Assembly (NCBI RefSeq): GCF_003610895.1
Contig: NZ_MCAS01000067.1
Coordinates: 247,842-311,841 of the forward strand
Origin: Paraburkholderia fungorum
GTDB taxonomy: Bacteria; Pseudomonadota; Gammaproteobacteria; Burkholderiales; Burkholderiaceae
Reading direction: 5' to 3'
Length of the DNA: 64,000 bases
This document shows, in pieces, positions 52,727 to 61,287 of the stretch. The position numbers were made by a program, and so were the translations under genes. Below the pieces are notes generated by a model. The model saw only the letters and a program-made list of their open reading frames with translations, did no database searches and was not told the origin of the DNA. Numbering within the stretch: position 1 is the first letter of the stretch; each line of letters begins with the position of its first letter.

Positions 52727-55700
52727 CCCGAATGCAATCCGTCACTGCGTCGCGCGCCTGGCTCGGCAACTTACCTCGTCGCGCGGGTGTCGCGCTGCTA
52801 GCGTTTTTCGCGGCCATGACGCTTGTCATCGCGCCAACGGCGCATGCGGATGACGACGCATCGAGCACCGCGGCGGATACCAACATCGCCGCGAACCCGA
52901 CGCTGCAAACAGCGCCGTCGAGCAACTTCGCTTCGCAGAAGGTCGACGGTCAGCCCTTCTTCCTGCTCTCGGACGCGAGCTTCGGCAGCGATCAGCTGGC
53001 TCAGGTGCGTCTCGAAGCGCCCGGCCGCGAGTTCAAGGATGCATTGCAGGCGTACGGCGGAGCGGACATCGTCGTGTATCGGGTGCCGAAGCCGTTGGAC
53101 TTCCTGAAGGCACAGAAGAATCTGCATCGGCTGAATGTTGCGCCGAATTATCAGGGTGAAGGGCTGGCGAATACGCTGGCATATCTGTGGGACCGCTGGT
53201 TCACCGAAGCACGCCGCGCCTGGCAACGGGTACTGTCGTTCGCGACGCGCAGCAAGGTGACCCAGGCCGAGCCGCAATTCAAGCTCGGCGAAGAGACTGG
53301 CAAGCAGACGCAATTCCGGCAGAACACGCAGTTCGCGCCGTTGAAAGGCTATGACATGGTCGCGCGCTTTCGCTATCCGATCTGGGACGCGAAGGTGATC
53401 GAGCCGCCCAAGGGCGTGAATCTCGAAGGCAGCAGCAGTAACTTTATCGAAGCGAGTTCGGGCAACGTGATGATTCCGGTCGGCAAGCTGCCGCCGGGGC
53501 TGTACATCGTCGAGGCAGTGATCGGCAACTATCGCGCGCATACCTTGCTGTTCGTGTCGGACACGGTTGCGGTCGTGAAAGCGGCGTCGAGCGGCATGCT
53601 GGTGTGGACCGCGCGGCGCGATAACGGCAAGCCGGTGCCGAATACCGACGTGAGCTGGACCGATGGCGTAGGCGTGCTGCAAAGCGGCGCCACCGGCAAC
53701 GACGGGGCGCTGGTGCTGCAACACGTGAGCCCCGAGCGCAGCTATGTGCTCGGCACCGATCCGCAAGGCGGCGTGTTCGTCTCGGAGAATTTCTATTACG
53801 ACAGCGAGATCTACAACACCAAGATCTATGCGGTCACGGACCGTCCAATGTATCGGCCGGGGGACGCGGTGCACGTGAAGTTTATCGGCCGCACGTTCCA
53901 GAACGCGACGCAGTCCACCGCGCCCGCCGAGGCCGATATCAAGCTCGACGTGCTCGATCCGAACGGCTCGCCGGTGGCGAGCAGCAAGGTGCATTTTGCT
54001 TCGGACACGGGCGCGGATGCATCGTTTACGCTTCCCGCCGATGCCACCGCCGGCGGCTATACGCTGCGCTTCGACTACAACGGCGATGTATACGGCAGCG
54101 CATTTCGCGTCGCCGAATATGTGAAGCCGCATTTCGACGTCAACCTGTCGATGGATAAAGCCGACTATGCGACGGGCGAGCAACTGAAGGGCAAGATCCA
54201 GTTGCGCTACCCGGACGGCAAGCCGGTACGCGACAGCAAGGTGTCGGTCACACTGCGGGCGCAGAAAGTGACGATCGTCGACGGTGAATTGCGTTATGCC
54301 GGATTGTTTCCGGTCAAGCTGGAGCAGCAGGAACTCACGACCGACAGCGACGGCAACGCGAGCCTCACGCTGCCCGCCGCCAAAGAGCCGAGCCGCTACG
54401 CGTTGACGCTGTTTGCGCAGGACGGGGCGGCCTACAAGGTGCGTGTGACACGTGAAGTGCTGATCGCACGCGGCGCGACGCCTTATCGCCTGTCGACGGC
54501 CAAGTCGTTTTCGCAACCGAAGGAAGCGGTCAATTTCGATCTGCAGGCGCTCGGGTCGATCGATCCGTCTTCGCACGCGCCGGCCAAATGGGAATGGACC
54601 CGCCTCGAATCGCAGACACACGGCGAAGGCGCACTCAAGGGCGCCACGACCGGCGGCAAGTTGTCGTTCCCGGTGCAGTTCGATGAACCGGGGTCCTACA
54701 TGCTGTCCGTCAAGGACGACACGGGCAATCTGCTGGCCGCTGCGAGCCATTGGGTCGCAGGCGATGGGCTGAAGGCGATCCCGGGCAGCGTCGAGATCGT
54801 GTTCGATCGCGACAGGTACAAGATCGGCGACACCGCCGAAGCGCTGATCACCTTCCCGATGCCGGTCGACGACGCACTCCTGACCTTGGAGCGTGACAAC
54901 GTCGAACACCGTGCCTTGCTGACGGCCGGCGGCGACTGGTTGCAACTGCAACGCGTGGCCCCCTCGCAATGGAAAGCGCGTATCAAGGTCGGCGAAGAAT
55001 TCGCGCCGAACATGACGTTCTCGGTGCTGTACGTGCATGCAGGCGAATACGTGTTCCAGAACGCGGGCATCGTGGTCGCGCAACCGCAGATCGAACTGAA
55101 CGTGAAGAGCGACAAGCCGGTGTACGGTCCGGGCGATACGGTCACGCTGAATTTCGACAGCACGTTGAACGGCAAACCGGAAGCGGCGAACCTGACGGTG
55201 AGCGTGGTCGATGAAATGGTCTACGTGCTGCAGCCGGAAATCGCGCCGAATATCGTCGACTTTTTCTATCACCCGCGGCGTAACAACGTGCGGACGTCGT
55301 CGAGTCTGTCGTTCATTACGTACGACCTTGCGCGCTCGCCGCTGAAGGGTGCGCCAGGTGGCCCGCAACGCGCGAACTACAACGAGCGCGGCGTGAAGGT
55401 GCTCGAACGGCCGCGCCGTGACGATCAGGACACGGCCGCATGGGAAGGCACGCTGAAGACCGACGCGAACGGGCATGCCACCATGACGTTCAGGATGCCG
55501 GACTCGCTGGCCCGCTGGCGCGTGACCGTGCGAGCGGCGGCGCCGGACGGCATGGTCGGTCAGCGCACCGCATACGTGCGCTCGGACAAGGCGCTGTATC
55601 TCAAGTGGAGCGGTCCGTCGCATTTCCGCGTCAACGATCAGCCGGCCATCGACATGATCGCCTTCAATCAGACCGACGCGGATGTGGACGCCGAGTGGCT

Positions 55701-57546
55701 GGTCGACGGCGGCGGTCTCTCGTTGCACCAGAAGGTCACGCTCAAGCGCGGCGCCAACTATCTGCGTCTGCCGACGGGCGCGTTGAAGGCCGGGGTGATC
55801 AACGCGAGCTTGCGTCGTGCGGGTAAGGACGTGGATCGCCTGCAGACCACCATCCAGCTCGATGCGAGCGGCTGGCTCGATCTGCATCAGAACACAGTGG
55901 CGCTCGACGGCTCGAACAAACCGCTCAATCTGCCGCAAGACGCGCAGGACGTCAGCGTGCGGTTCATCGGCAGTGCCGCGAGCCAGTTCGCACGCGTCGC
56001 CGACGATCTGATCAATTACCCCTACGGTTGCGCCGAACAGACGTCGAGCCGCCTGATTCCTCTGGCACTCGCGCACGATGCGATCGGCCGCGGCCTCAGT
56101 GGTGACAGCGGCGCCAACTCGACGCAGGGGCTCGAAGCGCTGTTGCGCAACCAGCGCCAACGTCTGGCGATGCTGGCGGGTGTCGGCGGCACGTTCGGCT
56201 GGTGGGGCGATACGACCGGCGGCAGTTCGCTGATTACCGCCTACGCGTACTACGCGGACTGGCTCGCGAGCCGCAGCCTGGGTATTACGCTGCCCGCCGA
56301 CAACTGGCAGCACGCGATGGATGTCTATCGCGACGCCGGTGCGAAAGAGCCGCTGTTGCATCGCGCGTTGGCGCTGTGGTTCATGCAGCAGATGGGCTTG
56401 CCGGTCGCGACGCCGGTTTCGGGCGTCGCGGCGGACCTGATGAACGATGCGGCGGCCACCGGCAAAGCGCCGTCCGCTAGCGTCACGTATGGCGCGTCGG
56501 ACAGTATCGTGTTCGCGCAAGCCGATTCGCCGCGCGGCAAGCAGATGGCGACGCTGCTGATCGCCAACCTCGCGCGCAGCACGAGTGCGCAACTGCCGGA
56601 TGGCTTCGACGCGGCAGCGAGCGCCGCGCGTACGGCTCTCGCCAACGATTCCGCCCCGCTCGTACAGAGCCTGCTTTACATGACGGGTGGCGACGGTGGC
56701 GCGGCAAACGACGCATCGGCCTTGCTCGCGAAGAGCAGCGCCGACTACCCGACGCTCGATCGCGCGCTGACCCTGCTGTGGGTGCGCAAGGCACTCGGCG
56801 GCGACACGGCGCCGGCTTCGTTGCCGTCACTGCAAGGCGCGGGCTGGACGCGCGCAGCGACGCCGACCGGCACGCCGCTCTGGAAGTGGACCGGCGCGGC
56901 ACGCCCCGAAGGAAGTCCCCTTGGGGGACCGCCCACCACGCTCGACGCAGGCGGCGCGCGCACCGATGTGAACGCACTGGTGTCGTTCCGCAGCCATACG
57001 AGCGAGGACAGCCGCCTGAACATCACGGTCGAACGCCGTTTCTACAAGCTCGAGCCGGTCGAAGTGAAGGTCGATCCGAAGAAGGGTGACGCCGGGAGTC
57101 AACTGGGCCGCTCGGCATTTACCGCGCGCCTCGTGAAGTCAGGCGATGCGATCGACAGCAATGCGCTGTACGTCGACGAAGTGACGCTCACGCCGCGCTC
57201 GGGCAACGCGTACCACTACGGTCTGCTCGACGTGCCGCTGCCGCCGGGCGGCGATGTCGAGGCGACCAGCTGGGGCGTGTCGATCGACGGTTTGCCGGGC
57301 GCAAAGGACGGGGCGAGCGGTCCGCAGCCTTTCGCGCGTGCCGCGTCGTTTGAGATGGGCGAGCTGGCTTATCACCAGCCCGTGCCCTTGCTCGATCGTC
57401 CGGTGACGCTGCGGCAACTGGTGCGCTTTGCCTTGCCGGGCACGTTCGCGTTGCCACCGGCTCGCTACTTCCGCATGTATCAGCCGGACGCGAAGGCGTT
57501 CGAAGGCGGCAAGAGCGATCGCGTAACGACGCTGCGCATTCAGTAA
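52723..57546 (+). CDS. yfaS: Bacterial alpha-2-macroglobulin (YfaS/MagD-like) with CxEQ thioester motif
   Basis: A 1607-residue periplasmic macroglobulin, expected to trap proteases that enter the periplasm. ATG 52723 overlaps the yfaT stop and gives a signal peptide (about 20-45, AFFAAMTLVIAPTAHADD). Successive macroglobulin domains carry KIYAVTDRPMYRPGDAVHVK, AEYVKPHFDVNLSMDKADY, and the bait/A2M core YLKWSGPSHFRVNDQPAIDM. The thioester signature YPYGCAEQTSSRLIPLAL (Cys1103, Glu1105, Gln1106) is followed by the alpha/alpha thioester domain and the C-terminal receptor-like domain. Length fits the family. It is coupled to yfaT and followed by yfaQ after 11 bp. I am not certain how common the intact CxEQ is among YfaS-type proteins. 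Confidence 0.95.
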   Translation: MTRMQSVTASRAWLGNLPRRAGVALLAFFAAMTLVIAPTAHADDDASSTAADTNIAANPTLQTAPSSNFASQKVDGQPFFLLSDASFGSDQLAQVRLEAPGREFKDALQAYGGADIVVYRVPKPLDFLKAQKNLHRLNVAPNYQGEGLANTLAYLWDRWFTEARRAWQRVLSFATRSKVTQAEPQFKLGEETGKQTQFRQNTQFAPLKGYDMVARFRYPIWDAKVIEPPKGVNLEGSSSNFIEASSGNVMIPVGKLPPGLYIVEAVIGNYRAHTLLFVSDTVAVVKAASSGMLVWTARRDNGKPVPNTDVSWTDGVGVLQSGATGNDGALVLQHVSPERSYVLGTDPQGGVFVSENFYYDSEIYNTKIYAVTDRPMYRPGDAVHVKFIGRTFQNATQSTAPAEADIKLDVLDPNGSPVASSKVHFASDTGADASFTLPADATAGGYTLRFDYNGDVYGSAFRVAEYVKPHFDVNLSMDKADYATGEQLKGKIQLRYPDGKPVRDSKVSVTLRAQKVTIVDGELRYAGLFPVKLEQQELTTDSDGNASLTLPAAKEPSRYALTLFAQDGAAYKVRVTREVLIARGATPYRLSTAKSFSQPKEAVNFDLQALGSIDPSSHAPAKWEWTRLESQTHGEGALKGATTGGKLSFPVQFDEPGSYMLSVKDDTGNLLAAASHWVAGDGLKAIPGSVEIVFDRDRYKIGDTAEALITFPMPVDDALLTLERDNVEHRALLTAGGDWLQLQRVAPSQWKARIKVGEEFAPNMTFSVLYVHAGEYVFQNAGIVVAQPQIELNVKSDKPVYGPGDTVTLNFDSTLNGKPEAANLTVSVVDEMVYVLQPEIAPNIVDFFYHPRRNNVRTSSSLSFITYDLARSPLKGAPGGPQRANYNERGVKVLERPRRDDQDTAAWEGTLKTDANGHATMTFRMPDSLARWRVTVRAAAPDGMVGQRTAYVRSDKALYLKWSGPSHFRVNDQPAIDMIAFNQTDADVDAEWLVDGGGLSLHQKVTLKRGANYLRLPTGALKAGVINASLRRAGKDVDRLQTTIQLDASGWLDLHQNTVALDGSNKPLNLPQDAQDVSVRFIGSAASQFARVADDLINYPYGCAEQTSSRLIPLALAHDAIGRGLSGDSGANSTQGLEALLRNQRQRLAMLAGVGGTFGWWGDTTGGSSLITAYAYYADWLASRSLGITLPADNWQHAMDVYRDAGAKEPLLHRALALWFMQQMGLPVATPVSGVAADLMNDAAATGKAPSASVTYGASDSIVFAQADSPRGKQMATLLIANLARSTSAQLPDGFDAAASAARTALANDSAPLVQSLLYMTGGDGGAANDASALLAKSSADYPTLDRALTLLWVRKALGGDTAPASLPSLQGAGWTRAATPTGTPLWKWTGAARPEGSPLGGPPTTLDAGGARTDVNALVSFRSHTSEDSRLNITVERRFYKLEPVEVKVDPKKGDAGSQLGRSAFTARLVKSGDAIDSNALYVDEVTLTPRSGNAYHYGLLDVPLPPGGDVEATSWGVSIDGLPGAKDGASGPQPFARAASFEMGELAYHQPVPLLDRPVTLRQLVRFALPGTFALPPARYFRMYQPDAKAFEGGKSDRVTTLRIQ

Positions 57547-57557
57547 GCGAGACCGCC

Positions 57558-59372
57558 ATGTTCTCCGTCCTTCGACACTCGCGCGATCGTCTGGCCGCTA
57601 CGCTGCGGGTTGCGCTCATGGTGGGGGCGGGGTGTGTGTTTGGCGGTGCGGGCGCGAGTGCTGCTTCGGTTGCGGCTGCGGTGGCTACGTTGCCGGGCGC
57701 GTCGCGGCCTGTGTCGCCGGATACTTCCTCGGCGCAACTGCTGCGCTTTGCCTGGTTGCGCGACAGCCAGGCGCAGCTTTGGCAATTCAACGCCGCGGCC
57801 TCCGGTGCCGCGGACGGTCTCACGCCGCAGTCCGCGCGCCCGTTGCCGTCGAACCTGAAGACGCCGCTCGGCAGCGTGTGGAAGCTGTTCGTCTATGGCT
57901 ATCTGGTCGACCGCAATATCGCCACGCCGGACTACGTCTGCAACGGCGGCGATCCTGAGGAAGTGTATTGCTGCATGACGGGCGGCCACGTCGACCGCGA
58001 ACACGCGCTGGTGCAATCGTGCGGACGCTTTTTCGAGCCCGCGCGCCTGCAACTGGACCCCGCCGATTGGCGCAAGTACTGGACGGCCGCGCATGCGCCC
58101 GTCTGGCTGCGCGACCTCCACGCCATGACGCCCACGCACCGCGTGCCGGTGTCCGACTTGCTTGCCGCATTGCAGGCGATGCCGGCACGGCCGCGCGAAG
58201 CGGCGGCGAACACGCTGGTGTCGGTGCTGACCAGCGGGCGCGGTGAGGGCACCGTGTCGGTCTACGGCAGCCTGTTGCGCGCCAAGACCTGGACCATGCC
58301 AGACCCGGCCCGGCCCGGCGCTTCGATTGGCGGCGCGGCTGGCTGGCTCGCCGACGGCACGCCGGTATGGCTGGGCGGCGCCGGCGGCAGCGCGCGCGTG
58401 CTGGCCGACGCCGCGCCGCGCATCGCGCCGCTGCTCACGCAAGTGAGCGTGCCTGATGACAACGCCTGCGTGCTGGTTGACTTCTTCAGCCGCTACCCGA
58501 TTCGCGAGGTGCTCGGCGACAAAGGGCCGGCGGCGGCGCCCGAGGGGCCGCTGCGCGGCGACTTCCGGGTTGGCTTCGTCAACGGCAACTGGGCGCGTGT
58601 GGAGAGCCGCGGTGAACTGCGGCTCGATCGCGATCCCGCCGGTGCGCTGCAGATCGTGGGCCGCTTCGGCATGAATGACTACGTCGCGCGGGTGGTCGAG
58701 CGGGAAGGCGACACGAGCCAGCCGGAAGCGGCGAAAGCGCTGGCGGTGGCGGCGCGCTCTTACGTCGTGCAGCACGGCAATCACGATCACGGCTGCTTCC
58801 GTATCGACGACAGCAGCAGCACGCAGCGCGTTCTGCCACGCGCGCCGACCGCTGCCGCACGGCGGGCAGCCGATCTGACCGACGCGCTGGTGCTCACCGG
58901 CGTGCCGGTTCAGTATCACCACGACAAGGCCGCGCCTGGCCAGATGAGCTGGCTAGCCGCGAAGGCGTCCGCGCAAACCGGTCTCACGTTCGACGCCATT
59001 GTCTCGCGCACCTGGCCGCAAGCAACCTTGACGTCGTTCGAGAGCCCGCTGTCTGGCGATTGCACCCAGGTGGCGGGCGCCCAGCAATGGCTGCAGCGCA
59101 ACGCGCCGCTGTGGGCGCGGCGCATGGACGGCGCGGCCGGCTACGAGACGCCCGATCTGCCGGCCGTATGCGAGGTGCGCGAAGGGCGGCCCTATGCGGA
59201 CGCGCAGCGCAATCGCGTGTATGTGTATCGTCTGCAGACCGAAGAGGATCGTATCGCGCTGGCGCATGAATATATTCACCTCGCGTTCCAGCATCATCCG
59301 CGTGGCCTCGATGAAGCGTTCGTCGAACGTACCGCGCGCACGCTGATCCGAACGGACAGTCCGATCCAATGA
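57558..59372 (+). CDS. yfaQ: DUF2300 protein with PBP-like, SpoIID-like and HExxH signatures (YfaQ)
   Basis: A 604-residue exported protein (signal about 1-37) of DUF2300. Three regions look enzymatic. Residues 95-285 recall serine transpeptidases: GSVWKLFVY (Ser106, Lys109; SxxK), SCG (154-156) and AKTWTMPDP followed by GGAAGWLADGTPVWLGG, like the KTG box. Residues 330-470 recall SpoIID/LytB: EAAKALAVAARSYVVQHG, then GCFRIDDSSSTQRVL. The C terminus has LAHEYIHLAFQHHPRGLDE, an HExxH zinc motif (His570, Glu571, His574) with Glu586 as possible third ligand. Cysteines are frequent, suggesting disulfides. It follows yfaS by 11 bp and overlaps yfaP by four. Catalytic activity is inferred from motifs only. 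Confidence 0.9.
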   Translation: MFSVLRHSRDRLAATLRVALMVGAGCVFGGAGASAASVAAAVATLPGASRPVSPDTSSAQLLRFAWLRDSQAQLWQFNAAASGAADGLTPQSARPLPSNLKTPLGSVWKLFVYGYLVDRNIATPDYVCNGGDPEEVYCCMTGGHVDREHALVQSCGRFFEPARLQLDPADWRKYWTAAHAPVWLRDLHAMTPTHRVPVSDLLAALQAMPARPREAAANTLVSVLTSGRGEGTVSVYGSLLRAKTWTMPDPARPGASIGGAAGWLADGTPVWLGGAGGSARVLADAAPRIAPLLTQVSVPDDNACVLVDFFSRYPIREVLGDKGPAAAPEGPLRGDFRVGFVNGNWARVESRGELRLDRDPAGALQIVGRFGMNDYVARVVEREGDTSQPEAAKALAVAARSYVVQHGNHDHGCFRIDDSSSTQRVLPRAPTAAARRAADLTDALVLTGVPVQYHHDKAAPGQMSWLAAKASAQTGLTFDAIVSRTWPQATLTSFESPLSGDCTQVAGAQQWLQRNAPLWARRMDGAAGYETPDLPAVCEVREGRPYADAQRNRVYVYRLQTEEDRIALAHEYIHLAFQHHPRGLDEAFVERTARTLIRTDSPIQ

Positions 59373-60343
59373 ACTCGATCTCGCGTTCGCTTTCGCAAAT
59401 GTTCCGCGCGCCGCCTTCAATGCGCCGTGTTCGGATTTCTGCGACGGTTGCCTTGCCCTCACTTATGCGCCGCCGTCGAGTTCGCATGGCAATTACCTTG
59501 CCGGCTCTTACGCGTGGTTTTCGAGTCCGCATGGCCATTGCTGCGGCCTCGGCTGCACTGGTGGCGGCGACGAATGTGCAAGCGGCAGGCGCGGACGACG
59601 GCAGCGGCGCGATTGCCGATCTGACCGGTGCGTTCGGTGGCTGGCGTCACAGCGGACTAACGAACGAGGGCGAGCACTTTGTCGCGGCGTACCCGCGCCC
59701 GCCGGTCGACCGTGGTGCACAACGCTATCGCACGCTGATCGAAGGACGGCTGAGGCACTTCGACAAACACGCGCGCAAGCCGCCTACACTGATCGTCAAC
59801 GGCAACCCGACGCCGCTCTATACCGACGACGAAGGCGCATTCGCGCGCCCGTGGGCGTTCGGCGCGGGGTCGAACAGCATCGAGTTCATTTCCGCTGACG
59901 GCAAGCAGCACCAGCGCATGCAGTTCTACGAAGCCGACCACAGCAAGCCGCAGGCGAAGCTGCGCGCGATCGTCACGTGGGATGACCCGAAAGCGCAGGT
60001 AGATTTGCACGTGATCACACCGGACGGCCTGCATGCGTTCTTCGCCAATCCCACACTCGAAGACGGCAGCGGCTTCGACGTCGACTCGGTGGACGGTGCG
60101 GGGCCGGGCATATTTTCATCGGCGGCGCCCGAGCATGGTACGTGGTTGTTCTTTTTGAACTACTGGGGCAATTTCGATTCGACCGGCTACAACTTCGACG
60201 CCGCCGCGCACGAGCGCGACGTGATTACCGCGACGTTGACGCTGGTCTTCAATGAAAATACGCCAAACGAGCGGCGTGAAACGATGGTCGTGCCGTTGCG
60301 CAAGATCGGCGACCTGTTGCTCGTGAAAAGCGAGCGGCTTTGA
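59369..60343 (+). CDS. yfaP: DUF2135 secreted protein (YfaP), first copy
   Basis: A frame of 324 residues starting at the ATGA overlap with yfaQ. The N-terminal 54 residues are basic and repetitive (several MRR/RVRM-type segments), so translation or processing may effectively begin at Met55, where a clean signal peptide (MAIAAASAALVAATNVQA) starts. The mature part has an immunoglobulin-like first half (VNGNPTPLYTDDEGAFARPW) and DUF2135 proper from about 195: VTWDDPKAQVDLHVITPDGL, GPGIFSSAAPEHGTWLFFLN. The acidic DLHV-PDG segment is the hallmark of the family. Probably a periplasmic partner of the macroglobulin. Confidence 0.88.
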   Translation: MNSISRSLSQMFRAPPSMRRVRISATVALPSLMRRRRVRMAITLPALTRGFRVRMAIAAASAALVAATNVQAAGADDGSGAIADLTGAFGGWRHSGLTNEGEHFVAAYPRPPVDRGAQRYRTLIEGRLRHFDKHARKPPTLIVNGNPTPLYTDDEGAFARPWAFGAGSNSIEFISADGKQHQRMQFYEADHSKPQAKLRAIVTWDDPKAQVDLHVITPDGLHAFFANPTLEDGSGFDVDSVDGAGPGIFSSAAPEHGTWLFFLNYWGNFDSTGYNFDAAAHERDVITATLTLVFNENTPNERRETMVVPLRKIGDLLLVKSERL

Positions 60344-60365
60344 GAGCGGGATGGGAGCAGTGACG

Positions 60366-61163
60366 ATGAAGGTCAAGACGACGAGTTGGGTGAAGGCTGG
60401 CTGGATGATGCTTGTCGTCGCCTGTTTGCAGGTTGCGACGGTAGCGCACGCGAGCGATATCGACTTCGGCGCGCCATTGAACGGCTGGCGCAATACGAGC
60501 GGCGACAGCCAGCGCTATACCCAGGACGTGCATTACCCGGCCGTGACGGTGACGACACCCGAAGGTCAGTCGAAGTTCGCGCTGATCGAAGGGCAGATCC
60601 GTAACACGCCGAAGAAGAAGGGCACCACGGTGGGCACGCTGGTGGTCGACGGTACGCCGTTGCCGCAGCGCATTGAGGAAGACGGCAAGTTCTCGCGGCC
60701 TTATGCGTTTCCGTCAGGCAGCAACGGCGTCGAACTGCGGGCGCCGGACGGTTCACGCAAGCGCGTGCAGTTTTACGACGCGTATAGCGGCAAAACCCAG
60801 CCGAAGTTACGCATCGTGCTCGCCTGGGACACCGACGGCACTGATCTGGATTTACATGTGGTTTCGCCGGATGGCGTGCACACCTGGTACGGCGACCGGG
60901 TTGCGCCGAGCGGCGGCTCGCTCGATGTGGATGTGACGACCGGCTATGGTCCGGAGATTTACTCGTCGGCGGCGCCGTTGAAGGGCACGTATCTGGTCTA
61001 CGTGAATTACTTCGGCAACGGGAATAGCGGCAGCGATATGACCGTCGCTCAGGTGACGATCATCACGAACGAGAATACGCCAGACGAGAAGAGCGAAACG
61101 ATTCGGGTGCCCATGCGCAAGCCGGGCGAGCTGACGCTCGTGAAGACGTTTGTGATGCCCTAG
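60366..61163 (+). CDS. yfaP: DUF2135 secreted protein (YfaP), second copy
   Basis: A 265-residue paralog of the preceding protein. ATG 60366 is chosen because GGGAG lies eight bases upstream; another ATG five codons earlier is possible. The signal peptide ends at VAHA (about residue 30). Shared elements with copy one: APLNGWRN / GAFGGWRH starts, VDGTPLPQRIEEDGKFSRPY, LAWDTDGTDLDLHVVSPDGV, YGPEIYSSAAPLKGTYLVYV and the end VPMRKPGELTLVK. Last gene of the six-gene operon; convergent with rpoD. E. coli has a single yfaP, so the duplication is a variation here. Confidence 0.9.
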   Translation: MKVKTTSWVKAGWMMLVVACLQVATVAHASDIDFGAPLNGWRNTSGDSQRYTQDVHYPAVTVTTPEGQSKFALIEGQIRNTPKKKGTTVGTLVVDGTPLPQRIEEDGKFSRPYAFPSGSNGVELRAPDGSRKRVQFYDAYSGKTQPKLRIVLAWDTDGTDLDLHVVSPDGVHTWYGDRVAPSGGSLDVDVTTGYGPEIYSSAAPLKGTYLVYVNYFGNGNSGSDMTVAQVTIITNENTPDEKSETIRVPMRKPGELTLVKTFVMP

Positions 61164-61287
61164 CGAGGGCGGTGAGGCGGGGTGTTTTTTGGCGGCGCAG
61201 CCGGGCGCCAGAGACAATCGGCAGGAACGGTGTTGAATCCCGGCATGCGCTTGCCGTGCTTGGGGCACGACAAGCGCAACCGCTTGC

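Noticed and set aside
52798..56592. Open frame of 1264 codons on the minus strand
   Set aside because: It lies entirely antisense to the macroglobulin gene in the codon-mirror frame, has no family features and is rich in Arg/His/Gln as expected from GC-biased antisense reading.
57540..58922. Open frame of 460 codons on the minus strand
   Set aside because: Antisense mirror of yfaQ.
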